Shown in pieces: positions 12,016-23,289 of a stretch of DNA of 64,000 nucleotides (within the stretch, counting starts at the first letter, position 1; every line of letters begins with the position of its first letter). The stretch spans positions 3,887,484 to 3,951,483 of the forward strand of contig OZ024733.1 of NCBI GenBank assembly GCA_964016875.1. Reading direction: 5' to 3'. Source of the DNA: Fallopia convolvulus (lineage: Eukaryota; Streptophyta; Magnoliopsida; Caryophyllales; Polygonaceae). The notes under the pieces were generated by a model. The model did no database searches and had not been told where the DNA came from. It worked only from the letters and a program-made list of their open reading frames with translations. The position numbers were made by a program, and so were the translations under genes.

Positions 12016-13341
12016 CCAAAATTGGGTGCAGCCCAAATCCTAAAAACAACTTAATATTTTGTATCGATATTGCTTTTAATCAAAAGAGTCAAAAGAGAGG
12101 GTCGAACTAAAATAAAAATAATTTAAATGTGTTTTGCAATTTTGTGTACATTTTTGCTCAATAGATGTAATGGAGGAATTGGAATCCAGAACATGGGTTT
12201 GTAACACGGACTTCATCCGATGGCAACGCAAAAGCTGCCGCCTCAAGGCTTTCAGCCAACAAGGTCGTCGTGTTCTTTCCCCACCAGGGGTAGGTTTTCT
12301 ACGGCTTTCATTAAGGCTGGTTAAAGAATGAAAGCCAAGGAGGATCCTAGGTTGGAATAAAATAACGGGATACAATGAAATAAAATAATGTTAAAATTAA
12401 GCGCAAATAGGTCATTTCGCAACTTGACGGAATTTTGGACAAACTTCGAGCTTAGGTGGTAAAAAGGTAACGCAAGACATTGGACGGGTGGTTTGCAGTA
12501 AATAGGCATTGGAAGGGTGGTAAAGGTAAATATGGTCTATTGGACGGGTGGTTTCCGGTAAAAGACCCTAGATTAAAAGCAAACATACAAATTAGGTTCA
12601 AAGATCTCTTGAGAAAACCTCTCTAGAAACCCTAGCCTCCAAGTTTTAAATCCAAAGTTATATAAGAAAAGGTCAAAGACAAGGTTTAAATACCCAAGAC
12701 TTCCTAAGATCTATTATCCCCAAAAATACATCAAACACGTCAGAAATTATATCATAAAAGCCCATCTCGAAGCCCATTTCCTCGGCCCAACTTCTCCGCT
12801 TGAAAAAAAGTTGTGCGGGCTCCCTCTAGAGTAGCGAGGTTGCGCCACATCATGTTATGCATGCGCCATGGCTTCGGTTCAACATTCAAGTGACACTTCA
12901 GAGGTTGTTTTGACCCCCTTAGAGTTGGAATTTAGACTCGGAGTAAAATAAGAATCGTAGCTCTTTGAATTAGCTTTCCAATGATAACTAATGCAGCTGT
13001 GTCAGACAACTATAGCTCCCAAACCAAGCCATGCAAGATAGAGATGTCAAAACAAGAACTCTAATGCGTGACCCGAATTTAAGCACTTTTATCCCACTAG
13101 CTCTTGGGCCTTAGCTCTTCCAATCTTCATTTGCATCCTTCTAAGCTTCATCTTGATCCTTTAATGGACCACCATAGTCAACTCGGATCACGTCCAGCCT
13201 TGCTCTATCACCTAATAACCTTCAAAACTGAGCAAAACAAGCGCAACTACTAAAAAATACTAGAACCTAGAAACTAAGCTAAAACCAAGCTAGAACCCAT
13301 GCAAAACAAACATAAATATGCATCCTAAGCTATACCTAAAT
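12016..13341. other. Unassigned decayed repeat DNA
   Basis: No coding domain is visible. A short direct repeat, TTGGACGGGTGGTTT, occurs near 12480 and again near 12540. The stretch 12580-13341 reads like an old LTR or leader on the minus strand (composition and T/C-rich strand bias), but neither ends nor a primer site can be found. Confidence 0.4.
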
Positions 13342-13503
13342 GCTAGATATCAGCTCGCGCCTTACAGGAGGAGCTTCAAACTAGCATCGTGACCCAAGGA
13401 GCGTCGGGCATGTATGATGATGGCATTGTATGTGTGTTGGTGGCCACCGGGCATGCCACCACCAGGCAGAGCGCCTACGCCGCCAGTCCTAGTATTCCTC
13501 ACA

Positions 13504-14002
13504 TGCACTAAATGATGATTTTCTTAAGAGTGTTTTGGCTTCTAAGTCTGATATTAAATAAGAACTTGAGGGGTTTTCAAGTAGGCCAAGTGTTAAGCCG
13601 AGTTTTGCTTTAAAAGGAGGTGAACTCTCCTTAGTTAGGCACGTCCAATTGAACTCGAGTGTCTTCTTCATTTTATGTCTTGTTGTGTCAACTTTTATCT
13701 TCAATAAAACGTCTTAGTTGATTTCCAAAAACTGATTCGTGAGTCATATCGAATCTCCCTTTCAAGATCCAATTCAAAGTGAGTTTTATCTTCGAATTGT
13801 TTCTTAGTTTGTGTTTGTGAGGTGAGTTGTATCCGAGTAAACTCATCCATATCCAGCCACCCTCATCTTCACTCGTGGTCTCACCATTCCATCATCAACT
13901 CATCCACAAAATTCAGCCAATGCACCATCAACTCCTCTCTTGGCGCAAGAAGCAATCTCCGAGGTCTACCTTGCACCGCTCCTCGTCCAATGATCCATAT
14001 CA
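13504..14002 (+). repeat. LTR A of the pol-less gypsy-like array
   Basis: About 499 bp, starting TGCACTAAATG and ending ATATCA. It is almost identical to 16497-16994. A polyadenylation-like CTTCAATAAAACG lies near 13700. The precise start could be a few bases earlier. Confidence 0.65.
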
Positions 14003-14004
14003 TG

Positions 14005-14017
14005 TGGTATTAGATCC
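14005..14017 (+). other. Degenerate primer binding site of internal A
   Basis: TGGTATTAGATCC resembles the Met-tRNA primer site TGGTATCAGAGC with two changes, two bases after the inferred LTR end. The copy after LTR B (from 16997) has one more change. Confidence 0.5.
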
Positions 14018-14961
14018 ATGCAAGGTATACTGCTTAAAAAATCTTTCCATATATTAATTTTCTTGATTTTTCAAGTGATTGTCCTCCATACCACTTGCCT
14101 TGAACCGATGTACCAATATCTTGGCCGATCCATGCTTGTTTCCTTTGTTTGAGTGTGTTGTTGTTCTTACCGTCCTAGTTTCTTCTTGCCACCATTTTTG
14201 TCGACTTATAGGCTATAAAATATGATTTGAGACATCCAAAGGTTGAAGAAGGTTCCGTTAACATTGGCCATTGAATAAACTAAAGTTTGGAATTCAAGAG
14301 TCTCCAACAAAGTTAATGAAGTGACTCTTCCGTTCATTACCATTTACTTGACTTTTGTTGGCTGAAATTACAAACCTTTGTCTCCATTTTGTAAGGCCAT
14401 ATAGTCATGAAACTGAACTTAGGCCTCACTTGCATGAATGATAAAACCAAGCTTGCAATATTGATTAGCTATTCAGGTTAGGATATGGGAAAAGTACCAA
14501 TACCGAATTGGAAAACTCATGTTGTTTGCTTGTGTGAATCATTAGTGCTGCATGATATACCTTTAAAAAATCAAAAAGATCCTAAAAGAAAAATTTGGAA
14601 TTGGAAAGAAAGAGAAATAGGAATTAGAAAAACTCGGACCTGACAAAAGTGAAAGAGACGTCGAGCTTAGAAAAAATCGGATCCCGTGAGAATGAGAATC
14701 CGATCTAGGCACGAAAAAAAAGTTTGTTTTGAAATTTTGGTACCTAGTAGCTTCCTAGTTTAAATAGTTCAACAAAACTTGCTTGCTTGTGATGTGTCGT
14801 GCTTGTGTACCTTGCTTTTTGAACCCTACTTTACGTTTACCAAACCGAGACCTAGTTCTTGCAAATTGAGCAAACTTTCATTTGTAGGTTGTGTTTGGTA
14901 TGGCATGGTTCGAAGTATCCTTATTTTGCGGATTTAATTTTTTTGGTGTAGTGTGTGCAAG

Positions 14962-16485
14962 ATGTTAAAGACAAGCAAAGATGAGGACCCATGTGAAGTG
15001 TATTAACCTTCCATGGAAGCCATGGTCAAATCGGTGCAACAAACCCTTCAATCCTTTTGCACCCGGTTTGATGCCTTAGATGTCGAGGTTTGAAGAGTTT
15101 GTCCAAGCTAGTGGCAATGATGCTCCTAGTGTTAACTGTAGCACTCCATTGGAAGGTAGGAGCAAAGGTTGGAGGAATGGTTTCAACAAAGAGTGATGGG
15201 TGAGGGTGACAAAGAATTACCAAAAAGAGTGACATCCTTCCATGAATTGGAACAACCTATCAACATCAAGTATCCTATAAAAATGATGCAGATATTGTAA
15301 GAAGAGGAGGAAGTTGAGGAATCATATCCTCCTAAACTCGAACTTTGCCGTACCATTATTCCTAACTCCATCCATTCTTTGGATACTCCATGGTTGGATG
15401 CCTTTCCTATGGTTCCTTCATGTTTGCCCTTATTGCTCCATGAGGAGGACAAGGCTGTTTTGTTTACTCCAAGCAGTGATTACACTCCTTTTATCATGGA
15501 GGCCAAGGATTGCTTTATCATGGAAAATGTCGAACCAAGGGAGCTAGAAGCACTACCTCCATTATTGAGCTCACAGGTTGATAACAGTGCACTTGTCACT
15601 GAAGTTTCTTGCACTCCATTATTCCATATTTATGACTATTTGTTTGTTGTGTCACATGCATTTGATCAAAGAATTTTATTTGTCTTTCATGTATTTGTGA
15701 CATCTAGGACTTATTACTCTTGCTTCCATTTTTGTTCTCTTTCCCAATACATGTCTCATCTAGAATGCATATAGGTCATAGTGTTACATTGTTGCCTACT
15801 TATGCTCAATCTCTTCATTATTTTATCATGATATGTACCCGTAAGAATAGGAAGAGAAGGGGTGTAGCAAGTACATGTTTTTTGGCCTATCATATTGAAC
15901 TTGTAAATGTTGTTCTTAACTTGACTTTCATAGCTTGTGCTTCCCTCGATGTGTCCTTTGTTTTGCAGGCTTGATGGATTCCAGGATGAAGCATTTTCAA
16001 GGTAGGGAGGATGATGTGACCATGCCACATCAAGGCCAAGACACAAGCATTCATGAGGTCGATGCTAAAGGGAACGATGGGTGTGACGAGGCCGACCGCG
16101 ACGACCCAACTCTGGGTGAGGCGACCACCTATTCCTCACACTTTTCCCTGAGCCATATTTTGGGTGAAGACTTGGTGGACCCCATGTGACAAGATGGCCT
16201 TGAAGACGCCGCTCAAAACGCTATAAAAGGAGATGAGTGTCGGGCACCCCTTGATGTTGACGATACCACCGCCGACGCGCCGCGGCCAAGCAAGCGTCAT
16301 GCACTTCACCATTTTTGGGTCTGATCTCTCAGGCATGGGCTCGTGCCTTACAAGAGGATCTCAAAACTAGCATCATGAACCAAGGAGCGCTAGACAAGTA
16401 TGATCATGGCCTTGTGCGCGTGTTGGTGGCTACCGGGGGCGCCACTGCCAGGCCAAGCACTTACGCTAGTCCTAGTCTACATTAG
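14962..16485 (+). pseudogene. Internal A remnants: gag start joined to polyprotein tail, no enzymes
   Basis: An ATG at 14962 opens a short acidic peptide, followed after a stop by a gag-like segment (Met-Glu-Ala-Met-Val-Lys, then a coiled-coil-like run to about 15120). The middle (about 15300-15774) holds an open piece without recognised domain. The end (about 15970-16190, then 16321-16485 in another frame) matches the C-terminal tail of gypsy polyproteins, including the Ala-Arg-Ala-Leu-Gln motif. There is no catalytic domain between. Copy B (17955-19474) has the same breaks, so the structure is ancestral to the duplication. Confidence 0.55.
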
Positions 16486-16496
16486 TCTTCATGGAA

Positions 16497-16994
16497 TGCA
16501 CTAAATGTTGATTTTCTTGGAGTATTTTGGCTTCTAAGTCTGATATTAAATAAGAACTTGAAGGATTTTCAAGTAGGCCAAGTGTTAAGCCGAGTTTTTC
16601 TTTAAAAGTGGACGAGCTCTCCTTAGTTAGGTACGTCCAATTCAACTCGAGTGTCTTGTTGTTTTTATGTCTTGTTATGTCATCTCTTATCTTCAATAAA
16701 ACGTCTTAGTTGCTTTCCAAAAAATGATTCGTGAGTCATATCTAATCTCCCTTTCAAGATCCAATTCAAAGTGAGTTATAGCTTTGAGTTGTTTCTTAGT
16801 TTGTGTTTGTGAGGTGAGTTGTATCCGAGTAAACTCAACCATATCCAGCCACCCTCATCTTCACTCGTGGTCTCACCATTCCATCATCAACTCATCCACA
16901 AAATTCAGCCAAGGCACCATCAACTCCTCTCTTGGCGCAAGAAGCAATCTCCGAGGTCTACCTTGCACTGCTCCTCGTCCAACGATCCATATCA
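16497..16994 (+). repeat. LTR B, shared by units A and B
   Basis: About 498 bp, the middle LTR of the array. It serves at once as right LTR of unit A and left LTR of unit B, and no target duplication lies between the two units. Confidence 0.65.
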
Positions 16995-17954
16995 TGTGAT
17001 ATTAGATCCATGCAAGGTATACTCCTTAAAAAATCTTTCTATATATTAATTTTCTTGATTTTTCAAGTGATTGTCCTCCATACCACTTGCCTTGAACCGA
17101 TGTACCAATATCTTGGCCGATCCATGCTTGTTTCCTTTGTTTGAGTGTGTTGTTGTTCTTACCGCCCTAGTTTCTTCTTGCCACCATTTTTGTCGACCTA
17201 TAGGCTGTAAAATATGATTTGAGACATCCAAAGGTTGAATAAGGTTCCGTTAACATTGTCCATTGAATAAACTAAAGTTTGGAATTCAAGAGTCTCCAAC
17301 AAAGTTAATGAAGTGACTCTTCCATTCATTACCATTTACTTGACTTTCGTTGACTGAAATTACAAACCTTTGTCTCCATTTTTTAAGGCCATATAGTCAT
17401 GAAACTGAACTTAGGCCGCACTTCCATGAATGATAAAACCAGGCATGCAATATTGATTAGCTATTCAGGTTAGGATATGGGAAAAGTACCAATACCGAAT
17501 TGGAAAACTAATGTTGTTTGCTTGTGTGAATCATTAGTGCTGCATGACATAACTTTAAAAAATCAAAAAGTTCCTAAAAGAAAAATTCGGACTTGGAAAG
17601 AAAGAGAAATAGGACTTGGAAAAACTCGGACTCGACAAAAGTGAAACAGACGTCGAGCTTATAAAAAATCGGATCCCGTGAGAATGAGAATCCGAGCTAG
17701 GCACGAAAAAAAAGTTTGTTTTGAAATTTTGGTAGCTAGTAGCTTCCTAGTTTGAATAGTTCAAAAAAACTTGCTTGCTTGTGATGTGTCGTGCTTGTGT
17801 ACCTTGCTATTCGAACCCTACTTTACCTTTACCAAACCGAGACGTAGTTCTTGCAAATTGAGCAAACTTTCATTTCTAGGTTTAGTTTGGTGTAGCATGG
17901 TTTGAAGTATCCTTATTTTGCGGATTTAAATTTTGTTGGTGTAGTGTGTACAAG

Positions 17955-19474
17955 ATGTTAAACACATGCCAAGATGAGGACCCATGTGAAGTGTATTAAC
18001 CTTCCGTGGAAGCCATGGTCAAATCGGTGCAACAAACCCTTCAATCCTTTTGCACCCGGTTTGATGCCTTAGAGGGACAGATGTCGAGGTTTGAAGAGTT
18101 TGTCCAAGCTACTGGCAACGATGCTCCTAGTGTTAACCATAGCACTCCATTGGAAGGTTGGAGGAATGGTTTCAACAAAGAGTGATGGGTGAGGGTGACA
18201 CAGAATTACCAAAAAGAGTGACATCCTTCCATGAATTGGAACAACCCATCACCATCAAGTATCCTATAGAAATGATGCAGATATTGTAAGAAGAGGAGGA
18301 AGTTGAGGAATCATATCCTCCTAAACTCGAACTTTGCCCTACCATTATTCCTAACTCCATCCATTCTTTGGCTACTCCATGGTTGGATGCCTTTCCTATG
18401 GTTCCTTCATGTTTGCCCTTATTGCTCCATGAGGAGGACAAGGCTGTTTTGTTTACTCCAAGCGGTGATTACACTCCTTTTATCGTGGAGGCCAAGGATT
18501 GCTTTATCATGGAAAATGTCACACCAAGGGAGCTAGAAGCACTACCTCCATTGTTGAGCTCACAAGTTGATAAGAGTGCACCTGTCACTGAAGTTTCTTG
18601 CACTCCATTATTCCATATTTATGACTATTTGTTTGTTGTGTCACATGCATTTGATCAAATAATTTTATTTGTCTTTCATGTATTTGTGACATCTAGGACT
18701 TATTACTCTTGCTTCCATTTTAGTTCTCTTTCCCAATACATGTCTCATCTAGAATGCATATACGTCATAGTGTTACATTGTTGCCTACTTATGCTCAATC
18801 TCTTCATTGTTTTATCATGATATGTACCTGTAAGAATAGGAAGAGAAGGGGTGTAGCAAGTACATGTTTTTTGGCCTATCATATTGAACATGTAAATGTT
18901 GTTCTTAGCTTGACTTTCATAGCTTGTGCTTCCCTCGATGCGTCATTTGTTTTGCAGGCTTGATGGATTCCAGGATGAAGCATTTTCAAGGTAGGGAGGA
19001 TGATGTGACCATGCCATATCAAGGCCAAGACACAAGCATTCATGAGGTCGATGCTAAAGGCAACGATGGGTGTGACGAGGCCGACCGCGACGACTCAACT
19101 CTGGGTGAGGCCACCACCTATTCCTCACACTTTTCCCTGAGCCATATTTTGGGTGAAGACTTGGTGGACCCCATGTGACAAGATGGCCTTGAAGACGCCG
19201 CTCAAAACGCTATAAAAGGAGATGAGTGTCGGGCACCCCTTGATGTAGACGATACCACCGCCGACGCGCCGCGGCCAAGCAAGCGCCATGCACTTCACCA
19301 TTTTTGGGTCTGATCTCTCAGGCATGGGCTCGTGCCTTACAAGAGGATCTCAAAACTAGCATCATGACCCAAGGAGCGCCAGGAAAGTATGATCATGGCC
19401 TTGTGCGCGTGTTGGTGGCCACCGGGCGCGCCACTGCCAGGCCAAGCACCTACGCTAGTCCTAGTCTACACTAG
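17955..19474 (+). pseudogene. Internal B remnants: second copy of the gag start and polyprotein tail
   Basis: Near-identical to the internal part of unit A, including the early stop, the enzyme-free middle (18368-18820 open) and the C-terminal tail (18924-19178, then on to 19474). It keeps a GGGACAG segment near 18074 that unit A lacks, so the two units have begun to diverge by small indels. Confidence 0.55.
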
Positions 19475-19485
19475 TCTTCATGGAA

Positions 19486-19853
19486 TGCACTAAATGTCGA
19501 TTTTCTTGGAGTATTTTGGCTTCTAAGTCTGATATTAAATAAGAACTTGAAGGATTTTCAAGTAGGCCAAGTGTTAAGTTGAGTTTTTCTTTAAAAGTAG
19601 ACGAGCTCTCCTTAGTTAGGTACGTCCAATTCAAAGTGAGTTATATCTTTGAGTTGTTTCTTAGTTAGTGTTTGTGAGTTGAGTTTTATCCAAGAAAACA
19701 CATCCATATCATTCCACCCTCGTCTTCACTCATGGTCTCATCGTTCGATCATCAAATCGTCCACAAAATTCAGCCAAGGGGCCATCAACTCCTCTTTTGG
19801 TGAAAGAAACAAGCTCCGATGTCTACCTTACACCGCTCCTCGTCCAACGATCT
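19486..19853 (+). repeat. LTR C, with internal deletion and truncated right end
   Basis: Third LTR copy. About 124 bp present in LTR B are missing, with the join lying in TCCAATTCAA, a ten-base word that occurs at both edges of the missing piece in LTR B. The last bases stop at 'CCAACGATC', where the minus-strand copia fragment begins. Confidence 0.7.
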
Positions 19854-21097
19854 GTAGCAGTTCCCTTGTGGATACCCGAGGAAGATACACTTAAGACTCC
19901 AATGTGCAAATTTGTCCCGAGGAGTAGGAGTTTTCCAGGCAAAACATAGACACACAAAGGCCTTAATATGCTCATAATTAGGAGAATGAACATGTAAGAG
20001 TTCATAAGGAATCTTGTAGTCGAGCAAACCAGAGGAAGTCCAACTAATAAGATAACAAGCAGGGAGAATGCACTCACCGAAAAAATCGATGGGTAAGTGT
20101 GCTTGAAATCTCTAAGCCCGTGCAACATTTAAAGTGTGACGATGGTTTTGTTCAACCTGTCCATTCTATTAATGCGTGAAAACACAAGACATTTCAAATA
20201 GAATGCCTTGAGAGGAAAAATAAGCTTGTAAATAAATAAATTCAGCCCCATTATTCGATTGAATATGTCGAACAGTCTTATGAAACTCATTTTGAGCCAC
20301 GACTTAAAATTGTGGAATCAAAACGACGACCTTAGATGTGTCTTTGATAAAAAAAGACCCAAGTGGCCCTATAAAAATCATCCACAACCATTAAGAAATA
20401 AGAAGCACTCGTAGATGACTGGACGCTATACAGAATACAGTCCCCAAATATCACAATGAATGAGATTAAACTAAGCTGCATTATTTTAACTTAACGGAAA
20501 AACACTATGAGATTGTTTAGCTCAAAAACACACATCACAAGGATTGTAATCTTGTTTGGAAAAAGAACTACTATAAAAAATAGAAAGTTTCGACATAACA
20601 TCGAAGGACAGATGACCCATGCGTGCGTGCCATAGAACAGATGGCGATGAAGATCAAGAAATCGATGCAGCAAGGCCAATATTACGCAGCCAATACACCC
20701 CTCTCCTTTGCTCACCCAAACCAATCAACGTCCTCAAAGCACGTTCCTATATAAGACACAATTTATCAGTTAGTGTCACAATACACTTAGCATCTGCCGC
20801 AAGTTGACCAATGAATATTAGATTGCAATATAATGAAGGAATAAATTATACATGCTGTAATGTTAGAGAAGGAGACATACATAGAGAGCCTTCGACAACA
20901 ACATGAACCAACCTATTATCAAGCAATTTAATTGAAACATGATTGATAGAGAGAAGATGCTGAAGTAAAGATTTGTCACCCATCATATGAAAGGAGGCCC
21001 AGCTGTCTAGGATCCAAGAACTCTTACCAAAAGAAGTAGAAGAGGACGATAGTCCATTGATCCTGAGTGATAGCCTTACCAATTGTATCATGATCAT
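19854..21097 (-). pseudogene. pol: Copia protease and integrase fragment, broken
   Basis: On the minus strand the protease region starts at about 21097, with the active-site text Asp-Ser-Trp in place of Asp-Ser-Gly at about 21005-21015. The integrase follows with many stops. The C-terminal integrase text (Pro-Tyr-Glu-Leu-Leu, then Lys-Cys-Ile-Phe-Leu-Gly-Tyr-Pro-Gln-Gly) is clear at 19855-20027. The fragment ends abruptly at the junction with the gypsy array. Confidence 0.75.
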
Positions 21098-21103
21098 CAG
21101 AGG

Positions 21104-22149
21104 TTAATTGATGTCCTCGGCCAGAATTAGCCACGGGTTGTATAATAGCATTTTCCACGCTGGTTTTTCCCTTGCCTCGGCCACGAGACTGATTGTTGCT
21201 GGATCCGGTCGAAGAAGTAGAGGAAGGAACTCATTCTCCATTGTGAATGACATCGACATTACAAAAGACAGAACCTTCAGGATAGCCATAAGGCGATAGC
21301 ACTTGGAAGCCTCATGACCAAGCACGCCATAGTGAGTGCAAGTCGGACAATCCAATGATTTGGAATCGGCATGTTGACAATGTTGTTGAGCAACGAGGGC
21401 CATAGAGTCAATAGACTTGCACTCATGGTCTTTAATGATAATATGTTTGTGCTCCTCCTACATCGCTAGGGCATAGACTCGACATAATATTGGAGCGGAT
21501 GGTGCTGAAATGAAATCGTCCAAACCGGTGAGAAATTGGTGAATTCTGCCTTCATCATGTTTTGTGATTAAATAGGAAGACAAATCACAAGTACATGTAG
21601 TTCCCTCAAGTGCAAGTGCGGGGCAGATCATATGTTGTTAACTCATCCCATAATTTCTTGAGAATCCCATAATAGGTGATGATGGATTGCCCTTTTTAAG
21701 TGCAAGTAGCAATGTTCGCATGAAGTTGAAGATTCCGGGGGTCATTCCCGACATGGAAACACTGATGGAGCTCGTTCCAACGATCGCAAATGGTCTCCGA
21801 TACAATAATAGAAGAATGTATAGTGGAGTCGATGGGCTGAAAAATCCAACCAATCATCATAGCATGCATTTATGCTCCACCAATCATCAATCTCCTTTGA
21901 TTGATTGTTGGGTTTCAGAGTAAGATGATCAAGAAAACCTATCTTGTGCTTTGCTCAGAAAGCGTTCTTCATGGTTGTACTCCATTCTTGAAAATCATCA
22001 CCTTTCAAGGTAACAAGACAAAGCTTGAGACCCGGATGATCAGATGAGTGGAGATAAAACGGATTTATAGGAGCAACACCAAGAAGAAGAATGGAAGAAT
22101 TGTTCGTCAATAACGAACAGTGAACAACACAGTTGAAAACATCAATCAA
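21104..22149 (-). pseudogene. gag: Copia gag with CCHC knuckle, broken
   Basis: The N-terminal gag signature (Tyr-Leu-His-Ser-Ser-Asp-His-Pro-Gly) is read at about 22030-22080 on the minus strand, in the open piece 21955-22149. The zinc knuckle (Cys-X2-Cys-X4-His-X4-Cys) is in 21104-21403. The region between has stops and frame changes. Both ends of gag are recognisable, so this is one decayed gene. Confidence 0.7.
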
Positions 22150-22159
22150 AATGATTGAT

Positions 22160-22451
22160 GTCTCCCATGCCGGTTTTTATAAAAAACCGGTATGAAAGAG
22201 ATCATGCGCATACCGGTTTAAAAAAAACGGTATGCAAGATATCAAATGCATACCGCTTTTCGTAAAAACTGGTATGCAAGATGTAATATAGATACCAGTT
22301 TTCTATGAAAGCAAGTATTCTTTTTTTTATATTAAAATCTCACATATATACCGGTTTTATTTAGCAACAGGTATGCGACTACCTACAGGGATACCTACAT
22401 TTTGAACCGGTATAACATTTTCGGTATCCATAGTGGGTTTGTGTACTAGTG
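22160..22451 (-). mobile_element. CACTA-like transposon terminus with ACCGGT subterminal repeats
   Basis: On the minus strand this begins CACTAGTACAC at 22451 and is followed by many copies of a 'GCATACCGGTTTT'-type motif in both orientations (for example near 22175, 22211, 22250, 22352 and 22415). A CACTA start plus dense subterminal repeats is the usual architecture of CACTA termini. No second CACTA end is seen near 22160, so it is one-sided or truncated. It lies in the leader of the minus-strand copia element. Confidence 0.5.
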
Positions 22452-22623
22452 AACATCAGCCCGTTTTGTTGAAACAGTAGTGATGGTAGGATTGAGATGC
22501 TCTGATTCCATATCAGACATGGGCAAGAGACTGAGATTGACCAGAACGAGACGAAATTGGTTTTCCGACGAAAAAGAACGGAAAAATGGAGGGTCGGTGG
22601 AAATAAATCTATGTTTAAAAAAC

Positions 22624-22637
22624 TGGCTCTGATACCA
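22624..22637 (-). other. Primer binding site of the minus-strand copia element
   Basis: TGGCTCTGATACCA on the plus strand reads TGGTATCAGAGCCA on the minus strand, a perfect initiator Met tRNA primer site directly beside the LTR. Confidence 0.9.
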
Positions 22638-22804
22638 TAAAACAATAAGAATTTGGAAGATTGTCCTTGTGTAGTAAGCCTCTCAAAGGGCTGATTATAT
22701 ACAAGTACATAAAATCTTATCAAGAGATAAGATAGAATAAGATATACAAATTAAAGCAAGTATATCTATTCTATACAAAAATATAATATCATCTAATATC
22801 AACA
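22638..22804 (-). repeat. 5' LTR of the minus-strand copia element
   Basis: 167 bp. On the minus strand it begins TGTTGATATTAGATG and ends beside the primer site. The end lacks a clean CA. No second copy is in the window because the element is truncated. Confidence 0.75.
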
Positions 22805-22927
22805 CTCTTGATCCCCATTTCCACTTGAGGAGGGGATGTGAAATATATAGATGTTATTAGGTTGTTACTTGAAGCATAAGAAGTAAGCTTATCTTAAATT
22901 CAAGTTCTTAACAACTTGTAAAAGTAG

Positions 22928-23110
22928 GGATGCTCACGGGTCGGGTCGGGTCGACCCACGACCCGAAATTACGGGTTGCGGGTTGACCCGCGACCCAAAA
23001 TTGCGGGTTGCGGGTCGACCCGCGACCCAAAATTGCGGGTTGCGGGTCGACCCGCGACCCGTAAAATAAATTAGTTTTGACTCGCAGGTCTAACGGGTCG
23101 GGTCGCGGGT
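22928..23110. repeat. Palindromic GGGTCGACCC region with four 32-bp tandem units; hAT-like end
   Basis: Units start at 22953, 22985, 23017 and 23049 (the last partial). Each unit contains GACCCGCGACCC facing GCGGGTTGCGGGTC, so it can fold on itself. The stretch begins TAGGGATGCTCACGGGTC, which resembles the TAGGG-type ends and ACGGGTCGGGTC subterminal text of plant hAT elements. I cannot find the opposite end. Confidence 0.6.
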
Positions 23111-23289
23111 CGACCCGCTTGACCCGTTTGACTAAGTCAATCGGGTCAAAAATGATTTTTTTACTTAAAAAAATTATTTTCTAACCTAAAAACATGTATT
23201 ATTTTAAAAAACCCGTCGAGTTTGAGGGTCGACCCCTAAATCCAACGATTTTTTTATAAAAAAATTGTTTATACTAAAAAAAATATTTT

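Larger units (their letters stand above)
13342..19853 (+). mobile_element. Tandem array of pol-less gypsy-like units sharing LTRs (LARD-like)
   Basis: Two full units of about 2.99 kb follow each other head to tail (internal A then LTR B, internal B then LTR C). They are preceded by the last 160 bp of a third unit and LTR A. Offsets are constant: 13504, 16497 and 19486 mark the same LTR position. Each internal part has a gag-like start and a tail typical of the end of gypsy polyproteins (Ala-Arg-Ala-Leu-Gln text just before the LTR), but no protease, reverse transcriptase or integrase. This is the structure of a non-autonomous element multiplied by unequal LTR recombination. The LTR ends are inferred from TG..CA and a primer-like site. 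Confidence 0.75.
19854..22804 (-). mobile_element. 5' half of a minus-strand Ty1-copia element
   Basis: Reading the minus strand from 22804: a short LTR (167 bp), primer binding site, leader carrying an insertion, gag, protease and integrase, cut off inside the integrase C-terminal part at 19854 by the gypsy LTR C. RT, RNase H and the 3' LTR are missing. The short TGTTGATATT-type LTR and the Gag text suggest a Retrofit/Ale-like lineage rather than SIRE. That lineage name is from memory. Confidence 0.75.

Noticed and set aside
13822..14057. Small ORFs repeated at 13822-14057, 16784-17049 and 19649-19894
   Set aside because: They lie inside LTR copies A, B and C. Their repetition reflects the LTRs, not conserved coding.
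22953..23065. Short regular palindromic repeats resembling a CRISPR array
   Set aside because: The units abut with no spacers, there are only four, and the surroundings are plant transposons with no cas genes.
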